From: Enterococcus alcedinis
GTDB lineage: Bacteria > Bacillota > Bacilli > Lactobacillales > Enterococcaceae
Assembly: GCF_014635985.1 (NCBI RefSeq)
Contig: NZ_BMDT01000002.1
Span: 124,001-188,000, forward strand
DNA: 64,000 nucleotides
Direction: 5' to 3'
The position numbers and the translations under genes were made by a program. Every line of letters starts with the position of its first letter. Position 1 is the stretch's first letter. The notes below the pieces were generated by a model. That model had not been told where the DNA came from. It saw only the letters and a list, made by a program, of their open reading frames with translations, and ran no database searches. Shown in pieces: positions 37,893-48,771 of the stretch.

Positions 37893-38549
37893 TTATTTCC
37901 CTCCTTTCTCAGTGTTTTTCTTTGTTGGAAGAATTTCTCCACGATAAATCCACACTTTAACTCCTAGTTTTCCGTATGTAGTATCTGCTTCTTCCCATGC
38001 GTAATCAATGTCAGCACGTAAAGTATGCAATGGAACTGTTCCTTCAGAATATCCTTCGCTACGAGCAATTTCTGCACCGTTTAAACGACCTGATACTTGA
38101 GTTTTGATTCCTTTTGCTCCTGAACGCATTGTACGTTGAATTGCTTGTTTTTGTGCACGACGGAAAGCAACACGGCTTTCTAGTTGACGTGCGATTCCTT
38201 CGCCGACTAATTTAGCGTCTAAATCTGGTTTTTTGATTTCTACGATGTTGATGTGTACTTTCTTACCAGTTAATTTGTTTAATTGTGTTCTCAAGTTTTC
38301 GACTTCAGATCCACCTTTACCGATAACCATACCTGGTTTAGCTGTGTGGATTGAAATGTTCACGCGATTTGCAGCACGTTCGATTTCAACTGTTGACACA
38401 GCGGCATCAGCAAGTTGTTTTGCGATAAATTTACGAATTCTTAAATCTTCGTGTAGAAAGTCTGCATAATCTTTCTCAGCATACCATTTCGCATCCCAGT
38501 CGCGGATGATGCCTACTCGCATTCCAATTGGATTTATTTTTTGACCCAC
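37893..38549 (-). CDS. rpsC: 30S ribosomal protein S3
   Basis: A 218-aa S3 of the mRNA entry site. KH domain with [14 protein letters not shown] (about 73-86) and C-terminal domain with [22 protein letters not shown]. Two bases separate it from rplP. Confidence 0.98.
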   Translation of the reverse strand: MGQKINPIGMRVGIIRDWDAKWYAEKDYADFLHEDLRIRKFIAKQLADAAVSTVEIERAANRVNISIHTAKPGMVIGKGGSEVENLRTQLNKLTGKKVHINIVEIKKPDLDAKLVGEGIARQLESRVAFRRAQKQAIQRTMRSGAKGIKTQVSGRLNGAEIARSEGYSEGTVPLHTLRADIDYAWEEADTTYGKLGVKVWIYRGEILPTKKNTEKGGK

Positions 38550-38562
38550 TGAATGTCCCTCC

Positions 38563-38910
38563 TTATTTTTCTGATACGACTACCGTAACATGACTTGTAC
38601 GTTTGTTGATTGGAGAAGCTGATCCTTTTGCACGCGGACGGAAACGTTTCATTGTCGGTCCTTCGTTAACAAAAGCTTCAGAAACTACTAAATTCTCAAC
38701 ATCTAAGTCGAAGTTGTTTTCCGCATTAGCGATCGCTGACATCAATACTTTTTCGATGATTCCAGCCGCTTTATTCGGTGTAAATTTCAAGATTGCAATT
38801 GCTTCTGCAACGCTTTTCCCTCTTACTAAATCAATTACTAGACGTGATTTGCGAGGAGAAACGCGAACTGTTTTAGCAGTTGCTTTCGCTGATGTAATAT
38901 GTTCTGCCAT
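38563..38910 (-). CDS. rplV: 50S ribosomal protein L22
   Basis: A 115-aa L22 that lines the exit tunnel. [18 protein letters not shown] start region; the tunnel loop [24 protein letters not shown] looks normal, so no macrolide-resistance change is evident. Confidence 0.98.
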   Translation of the reverse strand: MAEHITSAKATAKTVRVSPRKSRLVIDLVRGKSVAEAIAILKFTPNKAAGIIEKVLMSAIANAENNFDLDVENLVVSEAFVNEGPTMKRFRPRAKGSASPINKRTSHVTVVVSEK

Positions 38911-38930
38911 CTGTATATCCTCCCCTCAGA

Positions 38931-39209
38931 TTAACGTCTTGTTTTCTTATCGTCAGCAACGTGTCCGCGATAAGTTCTTGTTGGTACAAATTCACCTAAT
39001 TTATGTCCTACCATATCTTCTTGAATGTAAACTGGTACATGTTTACGTCCATCATAGACAGCTATAGTAAAACCGATAAAACTTGGGAAGATTGTTGAAC
39101 GACGTGACCAAGTTTTAATAACTTTTTTCTTTTCAGCGCCTGCTTGTGCGTCGACCTTTTTCATTAAATGATCATCGACAAAAGGCCCTTTCTTTAAACT
39201 ACGACCCAT
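38931..39209 (-). CDS. rpsS: 30S ribosomal protein S19
   Basis: A 92-aa head protein: [19 protein letters not shown] start, [21 protein letters not shown], and [14 protein letters not shown]. Confidence 0.98.
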   Translation of the reverse strand: MGRSLKKGPFVDDHLMKKVDAQAGAEKKKVIKTWSRRSTIFPSFIGFTIAVYDGRKHVPVYIQEDMVGHKLGEFVPTRTYRGHVADDKKTRR

Positions 39210-39251
39210 GGTGAACCTCCTCTCAAAATGTGCAACACATGGTTAGTGTAA

Positions 39252-40085
39252 TTATTTTTCGTTACGACGACGAACAATAAGTTTGTCAGATTGCGCTCTC
39301 TTGTTACGAGTTTTGTATCCAAGAGCTGGTTTGCCCCAAGGAGAAAGCGGTGCTTTACGTCCGATTGGTGCTTTACCTTCACCACCACCGTGTGGGTGAT
39401 CGTTCGGGTTCATTACGCTACCACGTACTGTTGGGCGTTTACGCATCCAACGAGAACGTCCAGCTTTACCGATGTTGATTAATTCGTGTTGTTCGTTACC
39501 TACTGAACCGATTGTTGCACGGCAAGTTGATAAGATCATACGAACTTCGCCTGAGTTTAAGCGGATTAATACGTATTTACCTTCTTTACCAAGTACTTGA
39601 GCACTTGTTCCAGCTGAACGGATTAATTGTCCACCTTTTCCAGGTTTTAATTCGATGTTGTGAACGACTGTACCTACAGGAATATTTACTAATGGTAATG
39701 TATTACCAACTTTGATATCCGCTTCTGGTCCAGATACTAAACGCATACCTACTTCTAAGCCTTTTGGTGCTAAGATGTATGCTTTCACTCCATCTTCATA
39801 GTGAACTAACGCGATGTTAGCAGAACGGTTTGGATCATATTCGATCGTTTTTACAACTGCTACAACGTTATCTTTGTTACGTTTGAAGTCGATAATACGG
39901 TATTGACGCTTGTGACCGCCACCGTGGTGACGTACAGTGATGCGTCCGTGGTTATTACGACCGGCATGGTTTTTTAATGGTGCTAATAAAGTTTTTTCTG
40001 GTGTTGCTGTAGTAATTTCAGCAAAGTCAGAAGATGTCATATTACGACGACCATTAGTAATAGCTTTATACTTTTTAATTGCCAC
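39252..40085 (-). CDS. rplB: 50S ribosomal protein L2
   Basis: A 277-aa core protein needed for subunit joining. Family blocks [19 protein letters not shown] and [21 protein letters not shown] (with the key His) are intact. Confidence 0.98.
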   Translation of the reverse strand: MAIKKYKAITNGRRNMTSSDFAEITTATPEKTLLAPLKNHAGRNNHGRITVRHHGGGHKRQYRIIDFKRNKDNVVAVVKTIEYDPNRSANIALVHYEDGVKAYILAPKGLEVGMRLVSGPEADIKVGNTLPLVNIPVGTVVHNIELKPGKGGQLIRSAGTSAQVLGKEGKYVLIRLNSGEVRMILSTCRATIGSVGNEQHELINIGKAGRSRWMRKRPTVRGSVMNPNDHPHGGGEGKAPIGRKAPLSPWGKPALGYKTRNKRAQSDKLIVRRRNEK

Positions 40086-40126
40086 GTCTTTTTCCCTCCT
40101 ATGTTGATCTAGTACAACTCAGCCAA

Positions 40127-40414
40127 TTACTCAGCTGAGAACAATTCGATTGCTTTAGAATCTTCAGTTAATGTCACAATAGCTTTGCGACGTTTTTTTG
40201 TATAACCTGCATATTTACCAACGCGTTTAAATTTAGGACGAACATTAATAATGTTTACGTTCTGAACTTTTACGTCAAATGCTGCTTCTACAGCTTGTTT
40301 CACTAAAGTTTTGTTTGCGCGAGTATCCACATCAAAAGTGAATTTTTTCTCGTCCATAGCAAGCATTGATTTCTCAGTGATAACTGGGCGTTTGATTACG
40401 TCTAATAAATTCAT
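40127..40414 (-). CDS. rplW: 50S ribosomal protein L23
   Basis: A 95-aa tunnel-exit protein, docking site for trigger factor and [22 protein letters not shown] start. Its ATG touches the rplD stop (1-bp overlap). Confidence 0.97.
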   Translation of the reverse strand: MNLLDVIKRPVITEKSMLAMDEKKFTFDVDTRANKTLVKQAVEAAFDVKVQNVNIINVRPKFKRVGKYAGYTKKRRKAIVTLTEDSKAIELFSAE

Positions 40415-41037
40415 TATGCAAGCACCTCCTCAATTTGAGTAAGAGCAGTTTGTGTTACTAATACTTTGTCGTTAGATACAACGTCTAATACAGTTACGTT
40501 ATTTGAAGCGATAACTGAAACGTTTGGTAAGTTACGAGCAGATAATGCTGCGAAGTCGTTACCTTCCTCTAATACAACTAGTACTTTCTTATCGATTGAT
40601 AAGTTAGCAAGAACTTGTTTGAATTCTTGTGTTTTTGGAGCTGAGAAGCTTAAAGCATCTACAACAACAAATTTACTTGAAGCAACTTTTTCTGATAATA
40701 CAGATTTGATTGCTAAGCGACGAACTTTTTTAGGAAGTTTGTAGCTGTATGAACGAGGTGTTGGTCCAAAGACAACTCCTCCTCCACGCCATTGTGGTGA
40801 ACGAATTGATCCTTGACGCGCACGTCCAGTTCCTTTTTGTCTCCATGGTTTACGACCACCGCCACGAACAGCGCTACGGTTCTTAACAGCGTGTGTTCCT
40901 TGTCTTAATGAAGCACGTTGCATGATGATTGCATCAAAGACAACTGATTCATTTGGTTCGATTCCGAAGATTTCTTCGTTTAAAGTGATTTCGCCAGCTT
41001 GGCTTCCATCTTGTTTAAATAATGCTACATTCGGCAT
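40414..41037 (-). CDS. rplD: 50S ribosomal protein L4
   Basis: A 207-aa L4. The tunnel loop [20 protein letters not shown] (about 64-83) is intact with no obvious macrolide- or oxazolidinone-linked change. In proteobacteria L4 represses its own S10 operon; a structured leader exists here too (42060-42170), but its ligand is unknown. Confidence 0.97.
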   Translation of the reverse strand: MPNVALFKQDGSQAGEITLNEEIFGIEPNESVVFDAIIMQRASLRQGTHAVKNRSAVRGGGRKPWRQKGTGRARQGSIRSPQWRGGGVVFGPTPRSYSYKLPKKVRRLAIKSVLSEKVASSKFVVVDALSFSAPKTQEFKQVLANLSIDKKVLVVLEEGNDFAALSARNLPNVSVIASNNVTVLDVVSNDKVLVTQTALTQIEEVLA

Positions 41038-41066
41038 TCCTTAGTTCCTCCTTTCTTCCTATCTAA

Positions 41067-41696
41067 TTATTTAGCTTTTACAGCTGATTTAATAGTAATC
41101 AATGATTTTTTCGCTCCAGGAACGTTACCTTTGATTAGGATTGCGTTGCGATCTAGGTCAACACGTACAATTTCCAAGTTTTGGATTGTGATACGGTCGC
41201 CACCCATACGGCCAGCAAGTTTTTTGCCTTTGAACACACGGTTCGCAGCAACTGCTCCCATTGATCCAGGACGACGGTGGTAACGAGATCCGTGAGACAT
41301 TGGTCCACGAGCTTGTCCATGACGTTTGATAACGCCTTGGAATCCTTTACCTTTTGAAGTTCCTGTTACATCAACGATATCGCCTGCTGAAAATACGTCA
41401 ACTTTAATTTCTGATCCTACTTCTAAGCCCTCTAGCTCAACATTCTTGAATTCGCGAATGAAGCGCTTAGGAGCCGTGTTTGCTTTCGCAACATGACCTT
41501 TCGCAGGTTTGTTACTTAAAACTTCACGTTTATCTTGGTAACCAACTTGAACAGCTTCGTAACCATCGTTTGCGATCGTTTTTAATTGTAAGACAACGTT
41601 TGGCGTTGCTTCAATTACTGTTACTGGAATTAATTCACCAGATTCTGTGAAGATTTGTGTCATTCCCACTTTTTTCCCTAAGATTCCTTTGGTCAT
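41067..41696 (-). CDS. rplC: 50S ribosomal protein L3
   Basis: A 209-aa L3: [26 protein letters not shown] start and the loop [22 protein letters not shown] that reaches the peptidyl-transferase centre. Confidence 0.98.
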   Translation of the reverse strand: MTKGILGKKVGMTQIFTESGELIPVTVIEATPNVVLQLKTIANDGYEAVQVGYQDKREVLSNKPAKGHVAKANTAPKRFIREFKNVELEGLEVGSEIKVDVFSAGDIVDVTGTSKGKGFQGVIKRHGQARGPMSHGSRYHRRPGSMGAVAANRVFKGKKLAGRMGGDRITIQNLEIVRVDLDRNAILIKGNVPGAKKSLITIKSAVKAK

Positions 41697-41717
41697 GATT
41701 ACACCTCCATTTTACTT

Positions 41718-42026
41718 TTATAATTTGATTTCGATGTTCACACCAGATGGTAAGTCAAGCTTCATTAAAGCATCAACTGTTTTTGGTGTTGGGTTCACAA
41801 TGTCGATTAGACGTTTGTGTGTACGCATTTCGAATTGCTCGCGTGAGTCTTTGTATTTATGTGTCGCACGAATAACTGTGTATAGGCTGCGTTCTGTTGG
41901 TAACGGAATTGGACCTGATACGCTAGCACCAGTTCTCTTTGCAGTTTCTACGATTTTATCCGCTGATTGATCTAAAATACGGTGTTCATACGCTTTTAAT
42001 CGGATACGAATTTTTTGTTTTGCCAT
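41718..42026 (-). CDS. rpsJ: 30S ribosomal protein S10
   Basis: A 102-aa S10: [19 protein letters not shown] start, and the loop [19 protein letters not shown] near the decoding site looks ordinary. First gene of the S10 operon, with GGAGG before the ATG at 42026; the longer frame upstream is leader sequence. Confidence 0.98.
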   Translation of the reverse strand: MAKQKIRIRLKAYEHRILDQSADKIVETAKRTGASVSGPIPLPTERSLYTVIRATHKYKDSREQFEMRTHKRLIDIVNPTPKTVDALMKLDLPSGVNIEIKL

Positions 42027-42059
42027 TTCTTTCCCTCCTCGCCTCTTTTTAAAGTAGAC

Positions 42060-42170
42060 ATAGCTCCACGAAAATTTTTCCGTCACGCTCGTCCATGGCA
42101 AAGCGTCCGGGCGTGTCGCAACCTCTCGTTTCATAGCCGGTAAAAATTTCTTCCTACCAATGCGTTCACT
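42060..42170 (-). promoter_or_regulatory. Structured leader of the S10 operon
   Basis: Between promoter and rpsJ lies a leader of about 160 nt without a gene. GAAATTTTTACCG can pair with CGGAAAAATTTTC to close a long arm, with inner pairing around GACGCT/AGCGT. This looks like an autoregulatory ribosomal leader; no fold was computed. Confidence 0.5.
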
Positions 42171-42195
42171 ACTTGATGTAAACAGCACCTGTATG

Positions 42196-42224
42196 ATTAT
42201 ATTATGGATGAAAGATAAAAGCAA
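42196..42224 (-). promoter_or_regulatory. Promoter of the S10-spc operon
   Basis: On the minus strand TTGCTT (42219-42224), 17-bp spacer, TATAAT (42196-42201). The same -35 variant and spacing are found at the infA promoter. Confidence 0.78.
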
Positions 42225-42296
42225 GTGTTTTCCATGCTTTTTTTCATAAAAATTGAAAAAGATAAAAAAAAGAGGATTTCTCCCCTTTTTTGCTCG

Positions 42297-42824
42297 TTAT
42301 CGCTTTAAAATACGCTTTAATGGGAAGTATAAAAGTGCGACAATTATAATAGTTGTCACTACGTTAATTAAACTAGCTGGCAACTTAGCAGCAGCTGCAA
42401 TAAAGGCCGTTGAGAGATCATTACCCAAAAAGACAAACAGCACCGTATTCTTTAGTTGGGTCATCAACAATTTTCCTAAGCCTGTTAAACTACCAATGAC
42501 GATTAATTGCCAAACATGTGTGGGATTCTTCTTATATAGTAGAAAGCCACCGTAAGCAAATGCCCCGACAACAAAACTTTCCAATAAAAAATATGGCGCT
42601 TCTGCCGCATAGCCATTTAAAATATCAAAAATCATAAATCCTAATCCACCCGCTAACGAACCTTTTGTATAACCAAGTAACAAGACCGCTAACAATAAGA
42701 CAGCATTACCTAAATGCGCAAAAGCTCCTGTCGGCATCGGAATTTTAATCATCGTCCCAATAACCGTCAACGCTGCAAACAATGAAACAAAAACAATCGT
42801 CCTAGCTGAATTTTCTCGAATCAT
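42297..42824 (-). CDS. ECF transporter S component, probably for a vitamin B6 compound
   Basis: A 175-aa membrane protein with six hydrophobic helices, including the S-component features near GTMIKIPMPTGAFAHLGNA and GSLAGGLGFMIFDILNGYA. It lies directly after a pyridoxine kinase gene (2-bp gap), which points to pyridoxine, pyridoxal or pyridoxamine uptake (PdxU-like); a hydroxymethylpyrimidine specificity (HmpT-like) is the alternative, since that kinase fold also occurs in thiamine synthesis. It needs EcfA1-EcfA2-T, found at 25.2-27.7 kb. Confidence 0.82.
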   Translation of the reverse strand: MIRENSARTIVFVSLFAALTVIGTMIKIPMPTGAFAHLGNAVLLLAVLLLGYTKGSLAGGLGFMIFDILNGYAAEAPYFLLESFVVGAFAYGGFLLYKKNPTHVWQLIVIGSLTGLGKLLMTQLKNTVLFVFLGNDLSTAFIAAAAKLPASLINVVTTIIIVALLYFPLKRILKR

Positions 42825-42825
42825 A

Positions 42826-43650
42826 TCACAGCACCTCTTTCATACGTTCTTGGGCGCTATTATAAGCCCCATGCCAGACATGTCCCACATAAGGATTAAT
42901 CCGCACGCCTTGTTGAATCGCTGCTGCCACAAATAACTTTGCAACACGAACAGCTTCCAAAACCGTGTACTCTTTTGCTAACGCAGCTGTAATTGCTGCT
43001 GCAAAGGTACAACCCGCACCATGATTATACTCAGTAACGTATAATGGTCCTTCAAAAACTTCAAACTCATAACCGTTGTAGAATAAATCGATTGCTCGTG
43101 TTTCATGCAATCGATGTCCCCCTTTAACAACGACATTCGCAACGCCTAATCGATGGATAACTTTCGCAGCTTCCTTCATATCGTCGATTGTCTTTAAATC
43201 ACCTAAACCTGACAAAATTCCTGCTTCGACCAGATTTGGTGTCGCGACTCGCGCTTGAGGTAACAAATAACGCTTTAACCCTTCGACACTCTCCGGTTGT
43301 AAAATTTGCGCTGTCCCTTTACAAGCAATTACCGGATCGACGACGATGTTTTTAACACCCTGTTGCTTGATCACTTCGCTTGCAACTTGAATATTGCGCT
43401 CATTCCCCATCATTCCTGTTTTTATCGCATGAATAGCTTCCCCTGCAAAAACAGAAACCAATTGTTTTCGCAACAACTCTTCAGGCAAGACTGTTACCTC
43501 ATGTGTCCAGCCATTTGTCGGGTCCATCGTCACCACCGATGTCACACTCGAAAAACCAAAAACGCCAAACTCTTCAAATGTTTTTAAATCCGCTTGAATC
43601 CCAGCACCACCTGTTGAATCCGAACCTGCAATCGTCAATACTTTTTTCAT
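42826..43650 (-). CDS. pdxK: Pyridoxine/pyridoxal kinase or HMP kinase (PdxK/ThiD ribokinase family)
   Basis: A 274-aa kinase with the family start LTIAGSDSTGGAGIQADLKT, the phosphate-binding GGH and the catalytic block YNHGAGCTFAAAITAALA (anion hole GAGC and Asp replaced-type context). In Bacillus this subfamily phosphorylates B6 vitamers although often annotated ThiD. The divergent MocR regulator and the linked S component favour vitamin B6 salvage over thiamine. Confidence 0.82.
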   Translation of the reverse strand: MKKVLTIAGSDSTGGAGIQADLKTFEEFGVFGFSSVTSVVTMDPTNGWTHEVTVLPEELLRKQLVSVFAGEAIHAIKTGMMGNERNIQVASEVIKQQGVKNIVVDPVIACKGTAQILQPESVEGLKRYLLPQARVATPNLVEAGILSGLGDLKTIDDMKEAAKVIHRLGVANVVVKGGHRLHETRAIDLFYNGYEFEVFEGPLYVTEYNHGAGCTFAAAITAALAKEYTVLEAVRVAKLFVAAAIQQGVRINPYVGHVWHGAYNSAQERMKEVL

Positions 43651-43675
43651 TTCATCCCTCCTACTCCTAGAACTA

Positions 43676-43699
43676 AGTATAGCGAAGTCAAAACTTGAC
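43676..43699. promoter_or_regulatory. Candidate operator and -10 in the pdxK-MocR intergenic region
   Basis: The palindrome GTCAA-AAC-TTGAC (43687-43699) lies just upstream of a -10-like TATACT of the minus strand (43676-43681), in the 110-bp gap between the divergent genes. A MocR-type regulator or the polymerase spacer region could use it. Confidence 0.4.
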
Positions 43700-43760
43700 G
43701 AAAACAGCCAATTGGACTATTTTTAAACCATCCACTTTATTTTGAAAGAAGGTTTGTGAC

Positions 43761-45197
43761 ATGTGGCAACCAAATAAAAAAGATATTTCTCCTTTGTATC
43801 AACAAATCATCGACCACCTCATTCAAGTCATTCAAAAAGGCGATTTAATGCCCGGTGATCACTTGCTATCCGAACGAAAGTTAGCCGAAGCGTACCAAGT
43901 CAATCGTTCAACCGTCGTTCGTGCGTTGGACGAGCTTGAAAGTTATGGTTGGATTGAACGTATTCGCGGCAGTGGTACACGTGTTTTAGAAAGCAGTATT
44001 CATAATCGACAAATTCCAACACCCTTCATCCGTTTGCTTGGCCGTTCACACTCGAAAGAAGACCCTTATACTATTGCGCTAAAAAGAAAAATCAAAGAAC
44101 CGACAACACTTGATCTTTACACCGGAGACTTGCCGATTGATTTGATTCCAAATTTCCAGTTCCCACAACTTTCTTGGGAAGAGCTCATCGATGCCGAACA
44201 ACAGTTAACGTCTACCGGTTATCTACCATTGAAAGCACAAATCCAAAAAAAATTAGCTAGACATATCCAACACCACTCTAGCAACCAAAAAATCTTAATC
44301 ACTTCTGGATCCACACAGGGAATTATTTTACTTTTACAAACGCTTCTACAACATGGCGATTGCATCGGTACCGAGGCGACCTCATTTTTATATTCTTTAC
44401 CGATTTTTAGCCCACTTGGAATTGAACTCCAAGGAATTAAACAAGATAACGAAGGAATCGATTGTAATGACTTGGAAGCCAAACTTCAAAAAGGAAAGAT
44501 TAAACTCCTTTACTTGAATCCTAACTTTCAAAATCCAACGAGTACTACAATGTCACTCGCACGGCGACAAACGATTTTAGAACTTTGCAAGAAGTACCAA
44601 ATCCCGATTATTGAAGATGATGTTTTTGGTGACTTAACACTCCAGACGCCTTTGCCGACTCTAAAAGAATTAGCACCTGAACAAGTCATCTACTTAGGTT
44701 CTTTCTCTAAATTATTTAGCTCTCGCATCAAAATTGGCTGGATTTATGCCAACGCGCCTTTAATTACACGCTTAGCTCAGGTGAAAAACCAAACGGAACA
44801 AGAGACGGATCTTTTACCTCAACTCCTTCTAACAGCGGCACTGACTGACTCCGCTTATGAGCCAAAACACCAAGCTTTACTCAGCGAAATGAGACGACGA
44901 AGTGAATCATTTACAACCAAAATGACTGCGTTAGCGGACTATTGGGATTTTTCACCAATCGAAGGTGGTCTGTATTATTGGCTCACTTGGAAACATGAGC
45001 GTTTATCTCGTAAAGATTGGCAATTATTCTTAGATTATCACTTAGCCCTTGCACCCGCTTTTTTATTCGGCGACTCAACCAATCAATGCCGCGTCAATTA
45101 CACACGACTTTCTATCGAACAACAGGTTATTTTTTTTGATAAACTGCAACAGATTAGCCAACAAATCAAAAGCGACTCACGCCACCCGTTAAGGTGA
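43761..45197 (+). CDS. MocR/PdxR-type regulator (GntR helix-turn-helix fused to aminotransferase fold)
   Basis: A 478-aa regulator. Residues 8-75 are a GntR winged helix (PLYQQIIDHLIQVIQKGDLMPGDHLLSERKLAEAYQVNRSTV). The rest has the fold-type I aminotransferase shape with the PLP-binding Lys in YLGSFSKLFSSRIKIGW. Such proteins sense PLP. Divergence from pdxK and the vitamin S component indicates a PdxR-like role in B6 supply. A hairpin terminator overlaps its end. Confidence 0.88.
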   Translation: MWQPNKKDISPLYQQIIDHLIQVIQKGDLMPGDHLLSERKLAEAYQVNRSTVVRALDELESYGWIERIRGSGTRVLESSIHNRQIPTPFIRLLGRSHSKEDPYTIALKRKIKEPTTLDLYTGDLPIDLIPNFQFPQLSWEELIDAEQQLTSTGYLPLKAQIQKKLARHIQHHSSNQKILITSGSTQGIILLLQTLLQHGDCIGTEATSFLYSLPIFSPLGIELQGIKQDNEGIDCNDLEAKLQKGKIKLLYLNPNFQNPTSTTMSLARRQTILELCKKYQIPIIEDDVFGDLTLQTPLPTLKELAPEQVIYLGSFSKLFSSRIKIGWIYANAPLITRLAQVKNQTEQETDLLPQLLLTAALTDSAYEPKHQALLSEMRRRSESFTTKMTALADYWDFSPIEGGLYYWLTWKHERLSRKDWQLFLDYHLALAPAFLFGDSTNQCRVNYTRLSIEQQVIFFDKLQQISQQIKSDSRHPLR

Positions 45198-45211
45198 TGT
45201 GAGTCGTTTTT
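45172..45211 (+). terminator. Terminator of the MocR gene
   Basis: GCGACTCAC (45172-45180) pairs with GTGAGTCGT (45199-45207), with an inner CACC/GGTG, then Ts. The left arm overlaps the final codons. Confidence 0.8.
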
Positions 45212-45215
45212 CAAT

Positions 45216-45252
45216 AAAAAAAGAAGCAAAGAGCATTTACGCTCTTCGCTTC
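45216..45252 (-). terminator. Terminator of tuf
   Basis: On the minus strand GAAGCGAAGAGC (45241-45252) pairs with GCTCTTTGCTTC (45223-45234) around a 6-nt loop, then a T run. Confidence 0.87.
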
Positions 45253-45262
45253 CTTAATGTAA

Positions 45263-46450
45263 TTATTTAGTGATTTCAGAAACAACGCCTGAACCAACAG
45301 TACGTCCGCCTTCACGAATAGAGAAACGAGTTCCTTCTTCGATAGCGATTGGGTGAATTAAGTCAACGTTAATTGTAACGTTATCACCAGGCATAACCAT
45401 TTCAGTACCTTCTTGTAAGTGAACAACGCCAGTTACGTCAGTTGTACGGAAGTAGAATTGTGGACGGTAGTTAGTGAAGAATGGAGTATGACGTCCACCC
45501 TCTTCTTTACTCAATACATAAACTTCAGCGATGAATTGAGTATGTGGAGTGATTGTTCCTGGTTTAGATAATACTTGTCCACGTTGGATGTCTTCACGAG
45601 CAACCCCACGTAATAAAGCACCGATGTTATCGCCTGCTTCAGCGTAGTCTAATAATTTACGGAACATTTCAACACCTGTTACAGTAGTGTTTTTAGTTTC
45701 TTCTTCAATACCAACGATTTCAACAACGTCTCCAACGCGAACTTCTCCACGTTCAACACGGCCTGTTGCAACTGTTCCACGACCAGTGATTGAGAATACG
45801 TCCTCAACTGGCATCATGAATGGTTTCTCAGTATCACGAACTGGTGTTGGGATGTACTCATCAACAGCAGCCATTAATTCAAAGATTTTCTCTTGGTATA
45901 CTGGGTCGCCTTCTAAAGCGCGTAAAGCAGAACCTGCAACAACTGGAGTGTCATCGCCTGGGAAATCGTAATCTGATAATAAGTCACGAACTTCCATTTC
46001 TACTAATTCTAATAACTCTTCATCGTCAACCATATCCATTTTGTTTAAGAATACAACGATGTATGGAACACCAACGTTACGAGATAATAAGATATGCTCG
46101 CGAGTTTGTGGCATTGGACCATCAGCAGCAGATACTACTAAGATTGCTCCATCCATTTGTGCAGCACCAGTGATCATGTTTTTAACGTAATCCGCGTGAC
46201 CTGGGCAGTCCACGTGAGCGTAGTGACGAGTTTCAGTTTCGTACTCTACGTGTGAAGTTGAGATTGTGATTCCACGTTCGCGCTCTTCTGGAGCACCATC
46301 GATTGAAGCGTAGTCAGAAGCTTGCGCCCAACCTTTTGTAGCTAATGTAGTTGTAATTGCAGCTGTTAAAGTAGTTTTACCATGGTCAACGTGTCCGATA
46401 GTACCGATGTTTACATGGGGTTTAGAACGGTCAAATTTTTCTTTTGCCAT
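45263..46450 (-). CDS. tuf: Elongation factor Tu
   Basis: A 395-aa GTPase that delivers aminoacyl-tRNA. G1 GHVDHGKT, G3 [25 protein letters not shown]4 NKMD. The ATG at 46450 ([17 protein letters not shown]) follows a GGAGG; the open frame upstream is leader. It is last in rpsL-rpsG-fusA-tuf and may also use a promoter near 46545. Confidence 0.98.
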   Translation of the reverse strand: MAKEKFDRSKPHVNIGTIGHVDHGKTTLTAAITTTLATKGWAQASDYASIDGAPEERERGITISTSHVEYETETRHYAHVDCPGHADYVKNMITGAAQMDGAILVVSAADGPMPQTREHILLSRNVGVPYIVVFLNKMDMVDDEELLELVEMEVRDLLSDYDFPGDDTPVVAGSALRALEGDPVYQEKIFELMAAVDEYIPTPVRDTEKPFMMPVEDVFSITGRGTVATGRVERGEVRVGDVVEIVGIEEETKNTTVTGVEMFRKLLDYAEAGDNIGALLRGVAREDIQRGQVLSKPGTITPHTQFIAEVYVLSKEEGGRHTPFFTNYRPQFYFRTTDVTGVVHLQEGTEMVMPGDNVTINVDLIHPIAIEEGTRFSIREGGRTVGSGVVSEITK

Positions 46451-46502
46451 TTTAAATGTTCCTCCTAAAAATATGAATTTTGATTTTTTTATGCTGATAG
46501 GT

Positions 46503-46550
46503 AAGCAATCTAACAAAAGATTGCTTGCCCATATCATCGCTAACATTGTA
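46503..46550 (-). promoter_or_regulatory. Leader hairpin and candidate promoter of tuf
   Basis: In the 154-bp fusA-tuf gap, a -10-like TACAAT (46545-46550, minus strand, preceded by TG) lies upstream of a perfect 9-bp hairpin AAGCAATCT/AGATTGCTT (46503-46526). A separate tuf promoter would be in line with its high demand; the -35 is weak. Confidence 0.4.
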
Positions 46551-46604
46551 CACGAAATTCAACAAAAAACATAGCTCTTTGCAAAATTTCATTTGTCATA
46601 AAGA

Positions 46605-48692
46605 TTATTCGTCGGTTTTGCCGCCGTTTTTCTTAATGATTTCTTCTTGAATTGATTTTGGTACGTCTTCATAGTGGTCAAATACCATCATGAATGTTCC
46701 ACGTCCTTGAGTTGAAGAACGTAGAGTTGTTGCGTAACCAAACATTTCTGATAATGGCACCATCGCGTTAACGATTTGTGCATTACCATGAGCTTCCATA
46801 CCTTCAACGCGTCCACGACGAGCTGTTACGTGACCCATAATGTCTCCTAAGTTTTCCTCAGGGGCAGTAATCGTCACTTTCATCATAGGTTCAAGAATTG
46901 ATGGATTTGCTTTTTTAGCAGCAGCACGTAACGCTAATGAAGCTGCGACACGGAATGCTGTTTCACTTGAATCGACATCATGGTAAGAACCATCATATAG
47001 TCGAGCTTTAACGTCTACTAATGGATATCCAGCTAATACACCGTTCTCCATAGAGTCAATTAAACCTTTTTCAACCGCTGGGATGTATTCACGAGGAACC
47101 ACACCACCGACAATCGCGTTTTCAAATTCAAAGCCTGCTCCTTCTTCGTTCGGAGAGAATTGGATCCATACGTGACCGAATTGACCTTTACCACCCGATT
47201 GACGAACGAATTTACCTTCAACGTCTGCTGAAGAGCGGAACGTTTCACGGTAAGATACTTGTGGAGCACCTACGTTAGCTTCTACTTTGAACTCACGGCG
47301 CATACGGTCAACTAACACGTCTAAGTGAAGCTCACCCATACCTGCGATAACTGTTTCACCAGTTTCCGGGTTAGAAGTAACGCGGAATGATGGATCTTCT
47401 TCAGCAAGTTTTTGTAACGCCACACCCATTTTATCTTGGTCAGCTTTTGATTTTGGCTCAACAGCAACTTCGATAACTGGTTCTGGGAATTCAATTGATT
47501 CTAAGATAACTGGGTTCTTCTCATCACATAGAGTGTCTCCAGTTGTTGTATCTTTCAAACCAACAGCAGCTGCGATATCACCTGAATAAACCGTTTGGAT
47601 TTCTTCACGAGAGTTCGCGTGCATTTGTAGGATACGACCGATACGTTCACGTTTGCCTTTTGAAGCATTCAATACATATGATCCAGAGTTTAATGTTCCA
47701 GAGTATACGCGGAAGAATGTTAAACGACCTACGAACGGGTCAGTCATTACTTTAAATGCTAATGAAGAGAATGGTGCTTCGTCAGTTGACGCGCGCTCAG
47801 TTTCTTCATCTGTTTTCGGATTAATACCTTTGATCGCCGGAACATCTGTTGGCGCAGGTAAGTAATCGATAACTGCATCTAATAATAATTGAACACCTTT
47901 GTTTTTGAAAGCTGTTCCACATAGAACTGGGAAGAATTCAACTGTTAAAGTTGCTTTACGAATCGCTGCTTTTAATTCAGCTTCTTCGATTTCTTCGCCG
48001 TCTAGGAATTTCAGCATTAATTCTTCATCGAAATCAGCAACTGCTTCGATTAATTTTTCACGATATTCTTCAGCTTGCTCTAAGTATTCAGCTGGGATCT
48101 CTTCTTCAACCATGTCAGTTCCTAAATCATTTGTATAGATTTCGGCTTTCATTTTTACTAAGTCGATGATTCCAGTAAATGTATCTTCCGCACCCATTGG
48201 TAATTGGATTGGGTGAGCGTTTGCTTGTAAACGATCGTGTAATGTTGATACAGAATATAAGAAGTCTGCACCAGTTTTGTCCATTTTGTTACAGAAAACA
48301 GCACGTGGTACACCGTAGTCTGTTGCTTGACGCCAAACAGTTTCTGTTTGAGGCTCTACACCTGATTGTGAGTCTAGAACAGTTACCGCACCATCAAGTA
48401 CGCGTAGTGAACGTTGAACTTCGATTGTGAAATCCACGTGTCCTGGTGTATCGATGATGTTTACGCGATTACCTTTCCATTGTGCTGTTGTAGCAGCAGA
48501 TGTAATAGTAATTCCACGTTCTTGCTCTTGCTCCATCCAGTCCATTTGTGAAGCTCCCTCGTGGGTTTCACCAAGTTTGTGGATTTTACCAGTGTAGTAT
48601 AAGATACGCTCAGTTGTTGTAGTTTTACCCGCATCAACGTGAGCCATGATACCGATATTACGAGTGTTTTCTAAAGAAAATTCTCTTCCCAT
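46605..48692 (-). CDS. fusA: Elongation factor G
   Basis: A 695-aa translocation GTPase. G1 AHVDAGKT, switch [11 protein letters not shown]3 DTPGHVDF, G4 NKMDK; domains II-V follow to the C-terminus. The ATG at 48692 ([12 protein letters not shown]) is preferred over an upstream start because GAGGAGA precedes it and family length fits. Confidence 0.98.
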   Translation of the reverse strand: MGREFSLENTRNIGIMAHVDAGKTTTTERILYYTGKIHKLGETHEGASQMDWMEQEQERGITITSAATTAQWKGNRVNIIDTPGHVDFTIEVQRSLRVLDGAVTVLDSQSGVEPQTETVWRQATDYGVPRAVFCNKMDKTGADFLYSVSTLHDRLQANAHPIQLPMGAEDTFTGIIDLVKMKAEIYTNDLGTDMVEEEIPAEYLEQAEEYREKLIEAVADFDEELMLKFLDGEEIEEAELKAAIRKATLTVEFFPVLCGTAFKNKGVQLLLDAVIDYLPAPTDVPAIKGINPKTDEETERASTDEAPFSSLAFKVMTDPFVGRLTFFRVYSGTLNSGSYVLNASKGKRERIGRILQMHANSREEIQTVYSGDIAAAVGLKDTTTGDTLCDEKNPVILESIEFPEPVIEVAVEPKSKADQDKMGVALQKLAEEDPSFRVTSNPETGETVIAGMGELHLDVLVDRMRREFKVEANVGAPQVSYRETFRSSADVEGKFVRQSGGKGQFGHVWIQFSPNEEGAGFEFENAIVGGVVPREYIPAVEKGLIDSMENGVLAGYPLVDVKARLYDGSYHDVDSSETAFRVAASLALRAAAKKANPSILEPMMKVTITAPEENLGDIMGHVTARRGRVEGMEAHGNAQIVNAMVPLSEMFGYATTLRSSTQGRGTFMMVFDHYEDVPKSIQEEIIKKNGGKTDE

Positions 48693-48771
48693 GTTAGGTT
48701 GTTCTCCTCTCAAATAGTTACTTTATGCTAAAGTTGCAATCTTTCTACTTCTTAAAAAAGTAGGGAGGATC

